64,000 nucleotides of DNA from Anaerotignum sp. (GTDB taxonomy: Bacteria > Bacillota > Clostridia > Lachnospirales > Anaerotignaceae). The stretch lies in contig JAHHTW010000008.1 of assembly GCA_020024265.1 (NCBI GenBank), positions 1 to 64,000 on the forward strand. Direction: 5' to 3'. The position numbers and the translations under genes were made by a program. Every line of letters begins with the position of its first letter. The first letter of the stretch is position 1. Below, in pieces: positions 16,703 to 26,295 of this stretch. The notes under the pieces were generated by a model. It had not been told where the DNA came from. It worked only from the letters and a program-made list of their open reading frames with translations, and made no database searches.

Positions 16703-17569
16703 TTACAACAGATTGTTTTGCAGTTTTGCGGCTACAATACAGTTATGCATCAGCATGGCTACCGTCATCAATCCCACACCGCCTGGAACGGGGGAGATTG
16801 CGCCCTGTTCTCCCAACGCTTCGGATACCGCATCAAAATCGGCATCCCCGCAAAGCTTACCATTGTCATCACGGTTCATACCCACATCAATGACAACGGC
16901 ACCCTCTTTGACCATATCCGCTGTTACGGTATGGCATTTGCCAACTGCACTGACAATAATATCCGCTTGCTTACAAATCTCTTTCAAATTCTTTGTCTTG
17001 GAATGGCAAATTGTAACCGTGCCATTTTGCTGTAAAAGCAGCATTGCAATGGGCTTGCCCACATTATGACTCCTGCCAATGACAACACAATGCTTACCCT
17101 CTACCGTATATCCGCTGCGTGTAATCAGTTCCAATACACCGGCAGGTGTACAGGGCAGGAAGCCCTTTCGTCCGGTTTGTAGCATCCCCACATTCATGGG
17201 ATGAAAACAGTCTACATCTTTTTGTGCATCAATTGCCAGAATCACCTTTTCTTCGCTGATTTGCATCGGAAGGGGCAACTGTACCAAAATACCATGAATA
17301 TCGGGAGTCCTATTCAGCTGATCAATCAAATGCAGCAGCGCTGCTTCTTCTGTATCCTCCGGCAATTCGTAGCTGCGAGAAAGAATCCCGACCTTTTCAC
17401 ACGCTTTTTTCTTATTATTGACATAAATCTGGGAAGCTGCATCATTGCCCACCAATACAACTGCCAAACATGGCTGTATGCCTTGCGCCTGTAATGCTGT
17501 ACTTTCCTGTGCTGCTTCTTGTTTGATTTGATCAGAAATTCCTTTTCCGTCAATTCGCTTTGCCTTCAT
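16703..17569 (-). CDS. folD: bifunctional methylene-THF dehydrogenase / methenyl-THF cyclohydrolase
   Basis: A 288-residue FolD that interconverts 5,10-methylene-THF and 10-formyl-THF with NADP. Visible motifs: YVNNKKKACEKVGI (catalytic Lys), GILVQLPLP, VIGRSHNVGKP (Rossmann loop) and the C-terminal PVPGGVGLMTVAML. The length is normal. It lies 46 bases downstream of fhs on the same strand. That places the two consecutive steps of formate activation side by side, probably under the same ZTP-responsive leader. Confidence 0.96.
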   Translation of the reverse strand: MKAKRIDGKGISDQIKQEAAQESTALQAQGIQPCLAVVLVGNDAASQIYVNNKKKACEKVGILSRSYELPEDTEEAALLHLIDQLNRTPDIHGILVQLPLPMQISEEKVILAIDAQKDVDCFHPMNVGMLQTGRKGFLPCTPAGVLELITRSGYTVEGKHCVVIGRSHNVGKPIAMLLLQQNGTVTICHSKTKNLKEICKQADIIVSAVGKCHTVTADMVKEGAVVIDVGMNRDDNGKLCGDADFDAVSEALGEQGAISPVPGGVGLMTVAMLMHNCIVAAKLQNNLL

Positions 17570-17615
17570 ACACCATTCTCCTCCACTTTGCTTCGGTAGT
17601 ACCTATGGTTGGTTC

Positions 17616-19286
17616 TTAGAACAAGCCAACGATATTGCCATCTGCATCAATATCAATATTCAATGCAGCCGGTTTCTTGGGCAGACCGGGCATTGTCATG
17701 ACATCACCCAACAATGCAACAATAAAGCCTGCGCCTGCGGAAATACGAATTTCCTTTACCATTACCTCAAAGCCCTCAGGACGTCCCAGCACCTTTGGAT
17801 CATCAGAAAGAGAATATTGTGTCTTGGCAATACATACAGGGAAATGAGAGAAACCCAAATCTGCAATCTGCGCCAATGTTTTCTTCGCTGCTGCTGAGAA
17901 GTTCACATGACCTGCACCATAAATTTCTTTACATACTTTATTGATTTTTTCTTCTATGCTCAGGCTGTCTTCATACAGTACATGAAAATCGCTTTTCTTC
18001 GTTTCCAATGTTTCCAGTACCTTTTCTGCCAGATCCTTACCACCTTGGCCACCTTCTGCCCAAACCTTTGCAACTGCAAAGGTTGCACCCATTTTTTCAC
18101 AGCGTTCCTTTACATAAGCCACTTCTGCATCGGTATCCGCAACAAAATGGTTCAATGTAACAACGATGGGCACACCATATTTCTGTATATTTTCAATGTG
18201 TTTTTCCAAATTGGCAAAGCCTTTTGCAAGCGCATCCAGATTTTCCTGACTCAAATCGGCTTTTGCAACACCGCCATTGTATTTCAATGCACGAATGGTT
18301 GCAACCAGTACCACTGCATCCGGCTGCAAGCCAGCCTTTCTGCACTTAATATCAAAGAATTTTTCTGCTCCCAAGTCTGCACCGAAGCCTGCTTCTGTGA
18401 TTACATAATCTGCCAGCTTCATGGCTACCTTTGTTGCACGCACACTGTTGCAGCCATGTGCAATATTGGCAAAGGGACCACCATGGATGATTGCAGGTGT
18501 ATGCTCCAGTGTCTGTACCAAATTGGGCTGGAGTGCATCTTTCAAAAGTACAGTCATTGCCCCATCTGCTCCAACATCTTTTGCTGTTACAGGCTGATCA
18601 TCATACGTATAACCGACAATGATTTGTCCAAGCATTTTCTTTAAGTCATGCAGATCGTTTGCCAGACAGAAGATTGCCATAATTTCGGAAGCAACCGTAA
18701 TTTGGAAACTGTCCTCTCTAGGCACACCATTTACTTTACCGCCCAAACCGGAAATGACGTGACGCAGCTGTCTATCATTCAAATCAACAACTCTTTTCCA
18801 TACAATCTTTCTTGGATCAATGTTACATTCATTGCCCTGCTGGATATGGTTGTCCACCATGGAAGCAAGCAAGTTGTTTGCCGTGGTAATGGCATGCAAA
18901 TCGCCTGTAAAATGCAGATTGATATCTTCCATAGGTACAACCTGTGCATAGCCGCCGCCAGCCGCACCACCCTTGACACCCATACAAGGGCCAAGAGATG
19001 GCTCTCTCAAACAAGTCAAAGCATTTTTTCCCATCTGCTGTAATGCCTGTGTCAATCCAATGGTAACCGTTGTCTTGCCTTCCCCTGCGGGTGTAGGGTT
19101 TACCGCTGTGACCAATATCAATTTTGCATCCGGACGATCTTTGATCTTTTCATAGTATTTATCACTGATTTTTGCTTTATATTTGCCATAGCATTCCACA
19201 TACTCTTCCGGTATGCCGGCTTTTTGTGCAATCTTTGTAATGGGTTCCATCACGCATTCCTGTGCAATTTGTAAATCTGTTTTCAT
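17616..19286 (-). CDS. fhs: formate-tetrahydrofolate ligase
   Basis: A 556-residue ATP-dependent formyl-THF synthetase. Motifs include the P-loop NPTPAGEGKTTVTIGL, LREPSLGPCMGVKGGAAGGG, and the folate-site block near FGADLGAEKFFDIKCR. The length is standard for the family. ATG 19286 has GAGGAG 9 bases upstream; an in-frame codon at 19355 lies inside the terminator of the leader and is not a plausible start. A ZTP riboswitch in the leader links expression to folate shortage. folD follows. Confidence 0.97.
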   Translation of the reverse strand: MKTDLQIAQECVMEPITKIAQKAGIPEEYVECYGKYKAKISDKYYEKIKDRPDAKLILVTAVNPTPAGEGKTTVTIGLTQALQQMGKNALTCLREPSLGPCMGVKGGAAGGGYAQVVPMEDINLHFTGDLHAITTANNLLASMVDNHIQQGNECNIDPRKIVWKRVVDLNDRQLRHVISGLGGKVNGVPREDSFQITVASEIMAIFCLANDLHDLKKMLGQIIVGYTYDDQPVTAKDVGADGAMTVLLKDALQPNLVQTLEHTPAIIHGGPFANIAHGCNSVRATKVAMKLADYVITEAGFGADLGAEKFFDIKCRKAGLQPDAVVLVATIRALKYNGGVAKADLSQENLDALAKGFANLEKHIENIQKYGVPIVVTLNHFVADTDAEVAYVKERCEKMGATFAVAKVWAEGGQGGKDLAEKVLETLETKKSDFHVLYEDSLSIEEKINKVCKEIYGAGHVNFSAAAKKTLAQIADLGFSHFPVCIAKTQYSLSDDPKVLGRPEGFEVMVKEIRISAGAGFIVALLGDVMTMPGLPKKPAALNIDIDADGNIVGLF

Positions 19287-19339
19287 TTCAAAAAACTCCT
19301 CTCTCAGGTTGCTTTTCCTCTGCAACAGGGGCTGAAAAC

Positions 19340-19437
19340 GCAAAAATGCCGACAACCCAAGCTACAGCGCCCAGACGGTCGGCATTCCTTCGTCATACTC
19401 CATGTGGTTCGCTCCACTTCCGTCAGTCATATGACCT
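19340..19437 (-). promoter_or_regulatory. ZTP (pfl) riboswitch with intrinsic terminator, controlling fhs
   Basis: On the minus strand, GUCAUA (19435-19430) pairs with UAUGAC (19397-19392). A GUGG/CCAC stem lies inside. The conserved UGACUGACGG and the downstream CCGUCUGGGC (19378-19369) can form the family's pseudoknot. GCCGAC (19383-19378) alternatively pairs with GUCGGC (19353-19348), followed by a U-run at 19346-19342, which makes the terminator. The architecture matches the ZTP/ZMP class, which turns on one-carbon genes when 10-formyl-THF is low. Confidence 0.85.
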
Positions 19438-19558
19438 ATAACAAAATGGTACTATATCTAAAATCTTTTGTCAACCATTGCATGCCCATTTCAGAAATTT
19501 TTTACACAAAATACATACCATCCTTGTTGCGTATTTTCATACAAGCGCAGTACGAACA

Positions 19559-22447
19559 TCATTCCCCATCATCCTCTGCGTCCTCAGCATCCTCCTGTGG
19601 TGCAATGCCTCTCATTTCATCCCATTGCGCTGCGGTAATGAGTACCTTTCTGGGCTTGCTGCCATCCTCCGGTCCAACCATACCACGCTTTTCCAAATCC
19701 TCCATCAAGCGAGAGGCACGATTGTATCCAATGCGGAATTGACGCTGAAGCATAGAAACGGATGCTTTTTTCTTCTCAATGATTAAACTGACCGCCTGTT
19801 CATAAAATGCGTCTGTTTCTTCATGTTCTGTATCTGTAGATGCGGCAGTTGCTGTAATGGTTTCCACCATTTCATTTGTATAGGATTGCTTGCTGTTTTG
19901 GCGCAGAAAGCTTACAATTTCTTCCACTTCCTCATCTGTCACAAAAGCCCCCTGCATACGTGCCGGCTTAGACTGCCCGGAAGGATAAAACAGCATGTCC
20001 CCCTTCCCCAACAGTTTTTCCGCACCAACCGTATCCAGTATGGTACGAGAGTCTATCCCGGAAGAAACGGCAAATGCCAATCTGGAGGGAATATTTGCCT
20101 TTATGACACCGGTCAAAACGTCTACAGATGGACGTTGTGTTGCAATAATCAAATGCATCCCTGCGGCTCTTGCCATCTGTGCCAGACGACAGATCGCATC
20201 TTCTACCTCTCCTGAAGCTGCCATCATCAAATCTGCAAGCTCGTCAATGACAATAACAATCTGTGACATTTTTCCATCCGGATCACCCATCTGTTCTTTG
20301 TGCTTGTTGAATCCCTTCATGTCACGCACACCACAGGCAGCAAACTCGTTATATCGCTGGAGCATTTCTCGCACTGCCCAATTCAGTGCTGCTGCTGCCT
20401 TTTTGGGATCTGTTACAACAGGAATGAGCAAATGCGGTATTCCATTGTATACACTCAATTCTACAACCTTTGGATCTACCAAAAGCAATTTGACTTCTTT
20501 TGGTGTGGCTTTATATAAAATACTTGCAATCAATGTATTGATGCAGACACTTTTCCCGCTTCCGGTCGCCCCGGCAATCAGTAAATGCGGCATTTTGGCA
20601 ATATCTGTCACAACGGGATTGCCTTCGATATCCACACCCAATGCAAAAGCCAGCTTGGAAGGATGTTCTTTGAATTGCTCGCTTTCCAAAACAGTACGCA
20701 AATATACAGACTCTGTCTGCTGATTTGGCACCTCAATGCCAACTGCTGCCTTACCCGGAATGGGTGCTTCAATACGAATCCCATTTGCTGCCAAATTCAG
20801 CGCAATATCATCTGCCAAATTGACAATCTTGCTTACCTTTACCCCTTGACTGGGCGAAACCTCATATCGGGTAACCGTAGGTCCCTTATTGATTTGTACC
20901 ACTCTGGCATCCACACCAAAGCTTTTGAGTGTATTTTCCAATTTTTTGGCTGTATCAATCATTTCAACCTTACTTCCGCTTCTGCCTACACCGGGATCTT
21001 GTCCTAAAATTTCAATAGGCGGAAATTCATAAGGCTTTTCTTCTTCCTGTGGCAATTCTTCCAAAAAATCGGCTGTATCTTCCAGATGCTCCGCTGTATG
21101 GATTGCGGATGCTTCGGATATTGGTTTAGACGCTTCTTTTTCTTCTGCTTCCGACACTGCGTGAAAATCGGCCGCATCCACTGCTTCATATGCTGCATCC
21201 GCTGCTTCTGTTTCATTTTCTGGTGTATCTGTCACTTCATCCAATCGTTCCAATGTGACAGAAGCGACATCATCCATACGCAGCTCTGCTGCACGCAATG
21301 CCTCTGTCGTCAATGCAGAAACCGCATCCTGCTGTGCCGCAAAATCATGTTCTTTTTTTGGAAATGCTGTGGCATCTTCTTGCTGCTGCGTTTCCAACGG
21401 CATAGGCTCACCATCAATCAGCACACGAAAATCCCTATGTTTCTCTGCATCCTCCCGCAAGCCGAGCGCTTCGCTTTCTTTGACAAAATCATAAATCGGT
21501 TCTCTTTTTTTCACACGTAGATTGGAACGTTTTTTACGGAACACAGTTTCTTGTATCTGCGGCTGTTCTTTTTTTTCCGGTTCTTGTGCAATCTCAAAGT
21601 TATAATTTTCTTTTTGATAACGTTTGGCTTTGTGCATTGTATTGGAATTTTTGGAAATTTCCTGCTGTTCTGCATATTCTTCCTGTTCTTGGTATACCAA
21701 TTCCTGCTCTCTGATGCGTTCTGCACGCATTTTGATTTTTTCATTCTTTATTTTTTTCCGCTCTTGTCTGCGTTCATTGATTTCTGTTGCATAATAGCCA
21801 ATCACCGCAAAAAAAGAACGTCCTGTTGTCATAATCAGCGAAATGATAAACAATGCAAGCAGCAAAAGCACACTGCCAATGGTATCAAACAGCTTCAAAA
21901 ACAGTCCGCCAATCAATCCGCCGATCAATCCGCCATTGGTCAGCATCCCACCTTGATACAGCGTTGCGCATCTTTTCATAAAGCCCATACCACTTTCCAT
22001 TGCATAAGGATGGATGATATAGACTGCGGATGCAACCGTAAAAAGCAACAATGCACCCCCAACGGCACGTACCATCATCCAACCATGCTCCTGCGAAAGC
22101 AGCATCCAAAGGCAATATATAATAATCATCACAGGAAGCAAAAAACCGCCAAAGCCAAACATGCCTTGCAAAAGAGAGCGAAATATTTTACCCAAAACTC
22201 CCATACGGTCTGTCACCTGACTCACCAACATAACCAAAGAAAGCACAATAATACCAATCAGCAAAATTTCATCCTTTAGGCTGTCACCAAAATGTTGTTT
22301 GGGTGGCTGATATGTGGTTGTACGGCGATGACTGGTGGTTTTTTTCTTACTTGACGCTGGGGTTGTATGCTCCGATTTTTTCGGTATCTGTGTCGTGTTT
22401 TTTTTTGTCGTTGTTTGTTTTTTTTGTTGCAAGTACTGCACCCCCAT
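19559..22447 (-). CDS. ftsK: DNA translocase FtsK/SpoIIIE
   Basis: A 962-residue septal DNA pump that clears chromosomes at division and sporulation. The order is: a basic Thr/Lys/Gln-rich tail, four hydrophobic segments (about residues 60-215), a long charged low-complexity linker (about 220-470), the motor with Walker A GATGSGKS and Walker B VIVIDELADLM, then a C-terminal gamma winged helix (IEKKKASVSMLQRQFRIGYNRAS). The ATG at 22447 lacks an upstream box. A TTG at 22432, 7 bases after GGGGGT, is a reasonable alternative start. Confidence 0.95.
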   Translation of the reverse strand: MGVQYLQQKKQTTTKKNTTQIPKKSEHTTPASSKKKTTSHRRTTTYQPPKQHFGDSLKDEILLIGIIVLSLVMLVSQVTDRMGVLGKIFRSLLQGMFGFGGFLLPVMIIIYCLWMLLSQEHGWMMVRAVGGALLLFTVASAVYIIHPYAMESGMGFMKRCATLYQGGMLTNGGLIGGLIGGLFLKLFDTIGSVLLLLALFIISLIMTTGRSFFAVIGYYATEINERRQERKKIKNEKIKMRAERIREQELVYQEQEEYAEQQEISKNSNTMHKAKRYQKENYNFEIAQEPEKKEQPQIQETVFRKKRSNLRVKKREPIYDFVKESEALGLREDAEKHRDFRVLIDGEPMPLETQQQEDATAFPKKEHDFAAQQDAVSALTTEALRAAELRMDDVASVTLERLDEVTDTPENETEAADAAYEAVDAADFHAVSEAEEKEASKPISEASAIHTAEHLEDTADFLEELPQEEEKPYEFPPIEILGQDPGVGRSGSKVEMIDTAKKLENTLKSFGVDARVVQINKGPTVTRYEVSPSQGVKVSKIVNLADDIALNLAANGIRIEAPIPGKAAVGIEVPNQQTESVYLRTVLESEQFKEHPSKLAFALGVDIEGNPVVTDIAKMPHLLIAGATGSGKSVCINTLIASILYKATPKEVKLLLVDPKVVELSVYNGIPHLLIPVVTDPKKAAAALNWAVREMLQRYNEFAACGVRDMKGFNKHKEQMGDPDGKMSQIVIVIDELADLMMAASGEVEDAICRLAQMARAAGMHLIIATQRPSVDVLTGVIKANIPSRLAFAVSSGIDSRTILDTVGAEKLLGKGDMLFYPSGQSKPARMQGAFVTDEEVEEIVSFLRQNSKQSYTNEMVETITATAASTDTEHEETDAFYEQAVSLIIEKKKASVSMLQRQFRIGYNRASRLMEDLEKRGMVGPEDGSKPRKVLITAAQWDEMRGIAPQEDAEDAEDDGE

Positions 22448-22490
22448 CTATCGAACTATGCTATCATATACTTTATATACACATCTTATT

Positions 22491-22519
22491 ATTATACTGC
22501 AAAATTCATTTTTCTGCAA
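22491..22519 (-). promoter_or_regulatory. promoter of ftsK
   Basis: On the minus strand, TTGCAG (22519-22514), 17-base spacer, TATAAT (22496-22491), about 45 bases before the ftsK start. Confidence 0.65.
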
Positions 22520-22586
22520 AAAAAGTTATTACAGATCTTCTCAAAATCTGCAATCTCCAAGAACATCCCCGATCAAATTTGAAAAT

Positions 22587-22609
22587 GCAGTGTTTCTGTG
22601 AAACACTGC
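22587..22609 (-). terminator. hairpin after the dCMP deaminase gene
   Basis: A perfect GCAGTGTTTC / GAAACACTGC stem with a 3-base loop just beyond the stop at 22625. The T-run is weak, so termination may be partial and allow read-through into ftsK. Confidence 0.5.
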
Positions 22610-22624
22610 AAATATACATCATTT

Positions 22625-23068
22625 TTATGGCATTTTGACGACCTCGATATTCGCTTCCTCCAAAATTTTTTTTGAAAGCGCATCGGGATACTCACCCTTA
22701 TGTACAATTCGTTTTATCCCTGCATTGATAATCATTTTTGCACAAATGACACAAGGCTGCAACGTGATATAAATGGTTGCACCCTCGGTAGAAACGCCCA
22801 TTTGCGCTGCCTGTATGATTGCATTTTGTTCTGCATGCAATGCACGGCACAATTCATGACGTTGACCGGAGGGAATACCCAATCGCTCCCGTTCACAAAA
22901 ACCCAATTCTGTGCAATGTGCCAAACCGGTTGGTGCGCCATTATATCCTGTCGTAATGATTCTATGATCCCGTACAATGACAGCACCTACCTCTCTGCGC
23001 AAACATGTTGCACGTGTTTTGACAATTTCTGCAATCTCCATAAAATATTCATCCCAGCTTGCACGCAT
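22625..23068 (-). CDS. deoxycytidylate deaminase (ComEB-like)
   Basis: A 147-residue zinc deaminase converting dCMP to dUMP for thymidylate synthesis. Zn-site residues are in LHAEQNAI (His and catalytic Glu) and LQPCVICAK (two Cys). GYNGAPTGL and CTELGFCERERLG are the substrate loop and second metal-site region of the dCMP deaminase branch. There are no competence genes nearby, so a nucleotide role is preferred over the ComEB name. Confidence 0.92.
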   Translation of the reverse strand: MRASWDEYFMEIAEIVKTRATCLRREVGAVIVRDHRIITTGYNGAPTGLAHCTELGFCERERLGIPSGQRHELCRALHAEQNAIIQAAQMGVSTEGATIYITLQPCVICAKMIINAGIKRIVHKGEYPDALSKKILEEANIEVVKMP

Positions 23069-23130
23069 CTTTCTTCCCCCTTATTTTTGAATGGTTTTAT
23101 CATTTTATAATAAAAAGTGGTTTTCTGTCA

Positions 23131-23172
23131 AAAAAATGGATAAAGCCTTGGAAAGACCTTATCCATTTTGTT
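23131..23172 (-). terminator. terminator after the CoA-transferase gene
   Basis: On the minus strand AATGGATAA pairs with TTATCCATT, followed by a T-run of seven, just beyond the stop at 23202. Confidence 0.85.
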
Positions 23173-23201
23173 TTTTTATATTTGTACCAAAAGAGCTGAG
23201 A

Positions 23202-24509
23202 TTAGATAATCAGGTTCATTTTCTTTGCTTCAAATTCCAATTCTTCTCTAAACTGAGGTGCAGCCAGAGAGATAATCATTTTTGCTCTTTCGCTTGCTGT
23301 CTGCCCTTTCAGACGTACAATCGCATTTTCCGTTACCAGGAAGTCTACTTCGTTTCTTGGTGTGGTTACAATGGAACCGGGTGTCAAAATGGGTTTGATT
23401 TTGGAGATGGTACCGCCTTTTGTTGTGGAGAGCATTGCAATAAAACCTTTACCACCCTTAGACATATTGGCACCTCTTACAAAATCCAGCTGTCCGCCGG
23501 AACCGCTGTAGTGTTTTGTCCCAATACTTTCGGAGCATACCTGACCAAACAAGTCTATTTCCACACAAGAGTTTACGGAAACAAAATTATCATGCTGTGC
23601 GATGACAGCAGGGTTGTTGATATAGCTTACCGGATACATTTCAAATGCCGGGTTATCATCCATAAAGTCATACATCTTCTGTGTACCCCAAGCCAGTGTT
23701 GCAACCGTCTTACCCACATGAATCGGTTTTTTCATATTGGTTACTGCACCACATTCCAAAAGATCTACCATGCTGTCTGTGAACATTTCTGTATGCAGAC
23801 CCAAATCCTTTTTATCCTTCAGCAATACACCAACTGCATTGGGGATACCGCCGATACCCAGCTGCAATGTTGAACCGTTGCATACCTCATCTGCAATCAT
23901 CTGACCAATCTTTTTGTCATCCTCAGACAATGGTGCATTGTTCAGCACCAGAAGGGGATGAGAAGATTCACACAAAGCAGTTACCTGTGAAATATGAATC
24001 AGGCAATCGCCCATAACACGAGGCATCTTGTCATTGACTTCCAACAAAATAATCGCAGCTTTGTCACGCATTGCCACTACTTCTGCACCAGCCATTGCAC
24101 AGCTGAAGTATCCGTGCTTGTCCATAGGAGAAACTTCTGCATAAAATACATCCAATTTGGGCTGAATATTTGTCCAATATCCAGGAATTGTGCTGTAGTT
24201 ATTGGGAATATAGGTATGCAAACCTTCCTGAATACCCTTACGTCCGGGACCGCCGGTAAACCAGGAAATATATTCATATTTTCCTTTCAGCTCCGGTTTC
24301 ATGAAGGGACCACCTTTCACGGAGAGTGTTGCATGATGCACAACACCGGTCAATTCGCCTTTCAATGCTCTTTCCGCAACAGCTTCACAAATTGCGGAGG
24401 GCTCTTCCAAGCCGGTAGGGCAAGCACAAACATCACCGGATTTTACATACATTGCCACTTCTGCGGGAGATTTGCACTTCTCCTTGTACATTTCTTGAAA
24501 TTTATTCAT
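23202..24509 (-). CDS. acetyl-CoA hydrolase/transferase family (4-hydroxybutyrate or butyryl-CoA:acetate CoA-transferase-like)
   Basis: A 435-residue family I CoA-transferase that moves CoA between acetyl-CoA and another short carboxylate. It has GIGGIPNAV (218-226) and LGLHTEMFTDSMVDLLE, with Glu241 as the expected catalytic glutamyl-thioester residue. The length matches 4-hydroxybutyrate, butyryl- and propionyl-CoA:acetate transferases; sequence alone does not settle the substrate. It is monocistronic, with a strong terminator, and no butyrate or propionate pathway genes adjoin it. Confidence 0.85.
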   Translation of the reverse strand: MNKFQEMYKEKCKSPAEVAMYVKSGDVCACPTGLEEPSAICEAVAERALKGELTGVVHHATLSVKGGPFMKPELKGKYEYISWFTGGPGRKGIQEGLHTYIPNNYSTIPGYWTNIQPKLDVFYAEVSPMDKHGYFSCAMAGAEVVAMRDKAAIILLEVNDKMPRVMGDCLIHISQVTALCESSHPLLVLNNAPLSEDDKKIGQMIADEVCNGSTLQLGIGGIPNAVGVLLKDKKDLGLHTEMFTDSMVDLLECGAVTNMKKPIHVGKTVATLAWGTQKMYDFMDDNPAFEMYPVSYINNPAVIAQHDNFVSVNSCVEIDLFGQVCSESIGTKHYSGSGGQLDFVRGANMSKGGKGFIAMLSTTKGGTISKIKPILTPGSIVTTPRNEVDFLVTENAIVRLKGQTASERAKMIISLAAPQFREELEFEAKKMNLII

Positions 24510-24689
24510 CTTGACACACCTTTCTTTATTTTCACTCTAAAAATTTTGCTTTTTCCATACACATAATGTCTATTGAATACAAAATACTTTATTATTTTAT
24601 CATAATATCACAATTTTGCTGGTATTGCAAAGGTTTGTAGATCTTGTTTGCCATTAAATACAATACGCAGCAAAGTATTGTAATATACA

Positions 24690-24727
24690 AAAAAAGAGTC
24701 ATACTCTATGGGAATACGACTCTTTTC
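24690..24727 (-). terminator. terminator after the P-loop gene
   Basis: On the minus strand AAAAGAGTCGTA pairs with TATGACTCTTTT and runs into a T tract, directly beyond the stop at 24740. Confidence 0.85.
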
Positions 24728-24739
24728 TCTATATCGTCA

Positions 24740-25153
24740 TTAAATGATATATTTCTGTACGTCTGCCGGCAGAAGATCTGCTTTGCGGCTGATAATCATT
24801 GTAACATCCGTTTCGGCTTCTGCACAAACCTTTTCTACTTCCTGAATAAAGGAAACAAAGTCCTCATCGCTGATTTTGTTGATGATCTGATTCAAACCAT
24901 CCACATAAATTTTTTCAATATCACGATTCTGAGAAAGGATACCGCACAAAAAACCTCTGAACACCAAAGGATTTTCTACTATAAATTTGGGTGTGTCTAC
25001 AAAGCGCACACTGTAATGTAAATCATACATACGACTATTATCATCATCAATAAACACCACTGTGCCTTTTGCGTTTTTTCCGGCTTCATTTGCCATTTCA
25101 ATCAGTCTTTTTGTTTTACCTTCACCTTTTTCACCTGCGAGAATCTGAACCAT
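24740..25153 (-). CDS. small P-loop ATPase of unknown function
   Basis: A 137-residue protein beginning MVQILAGEKGEGKTKRL. GEKGEGKT is a Walker A loop. VVFIDDDN around residue 40 and KIYVDGLNQI around residue 90 are candidate Walker B strands. It is a minimal nucleotide-binding domain with no extra domain, sometimes labelled 'twitching motility' or 'ATP-binding' in databases without proof. ATG 25153 has GGGGGAG 6 bases upstream. It is monocistronic, with its own terminator and no informative neighbours. Confidence 0.8.
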   Translation of the reverse strand: MVQILAGEKGEGKTKRLIEMANEAGKNAKGTVVFIDDDNSRMYDLHYSVRFVDTPKFIVENPLVFRGFLCGILSQNRDIEKIYVDGLNQIINKISDEDFVSFIQEVEKVCAEAETDVTMIISRKADLLPADVQKYII

Positions 25154-25422
25154 CGAAATCTCCCCCTTCATACTGGCGATATACTTTTTCGTAATTTTTC
25201 TCTTGTTTTATTGTGTCATTGTTTTTACCAATGACTTATGGTTGTAATTATCAATATTCTCCGAAAAGAACACAAACCCTTTTTTTCACAAAGTATTTTT
25301 GATCTATTTTGTATATTTATCTAGTTTGCACAAGCATTGCAAAAAAACGATTGGATATTCTCGTATAGTTTGCACATTGACAATATTTGGATGTTACATT
25401 CATAAAAAATACGCGTCACTGT

Positions 25423-25956
25423 TTATGTTTGATCCGTATACCGATATACATTGCGATGAATCAGCATTTTATAACGCTCATATGTATCTGCATCTATGGG
25501 ATTTGGTCTTGTCATCAGGCGTAGCGGCAGCATGCCCTGTCCCTCTCGCATGGGCGGTTGCAGATATGTATATGCATTGAAATAAAATCCATGACGTTCA
25601 TAAAATGCAATGCGCCTTTTTGTCAACGCATTCTCCGGAAGCTCTACCTCCAGCACAATTTGTTTTCCTGTATGCTCTGCCAAATACTCCAGCACACGTC
25701 CGCCAAATCCACCATTGCGTTTTTCGGGCAGGATCGCAAAATGCTCGATATACAGAAAATCATCCGCAAGCTCCCATACAGCAAGCACACCGGATATACT
25801 CCCCTCTTGATCGCATACCGCATACAAACGATATAATGCATCATCCAATAATGCATACTGTTTTTCTTTCACTCTCAGTTCTGTAACAGGGAATGCTTCT
25901 TCCAATATCGGATAGACTTTTTCAAAATCCTGTTTTGTTTTGACCTGTTGTAACAT
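25423..25956 (-). CDS. GNAT-family N-acetyltransferase
   Basis: A 177-residue acyltransferase with the GNAT core. LYIEHFAILPEKRNGGFGGRVLEYL holds motif A, with R-x-x-G-x-G pyrophosphate binding. Motif B is ALTKRRIAFYERHGFYFN. The substrate is unknown. ATG 25956 has AGGAGG at 8-base spacing; the adjacent upstream TTG at 25959 is less likely. It stands alone. Confidence 0.85.
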   Translation of the reverse strand: MLQQVKTKQDFEKVYPILEEAFPVTELRVKEKQYALLDDALYRLYAVCDQEGSISGVLAVWELADDFLYIEHFAILPEKRNGGFGGRVLEYLAEHTGKQIVLEVELPENALTKRRIAFYERHGFYFNAYTYLQPPMREGQGMLPLRLMTRPNPIDADTYERYKMLIHRNVYRYTDQT

Positions 25957-26295
25957 CAATATATCCTCCTTTTGTCGGGCAAGGCTATGGCTTTCTCTGC
26001 TTTTCTCATTCTTTGGCAGATTGGATCATATCAAATAAGGAAATACTTCCAGAAAAATCCAAATACTTTTTTGCATATCCTCCACAGAATATTGCATTTT
26101 TGAAAACGGCATGTAACATACCACAATATCCCGCTTCCCTAGAATAAAGCTTTTTATTATGATACAGTATAGCACAGTTGTCTAACAATGCAACATATCC
26201 ATATCAAACTCATATGGAAATCTGATTTGTCTTTTTCTTTTTTCTTTGTTATGTTATACTGTGAAAGTGGCAAACGCCAAAAGGAGGAATGAGAA
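25957..26295. other. 339-base intergenic region between divergent genes
   Basis: AT-rich. A TATACT -10-like box at about 26251 precedes the protease gene with AAAGGAGG before its start. No good -35 and no convincing small gene were found. Confidence 0.4.
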
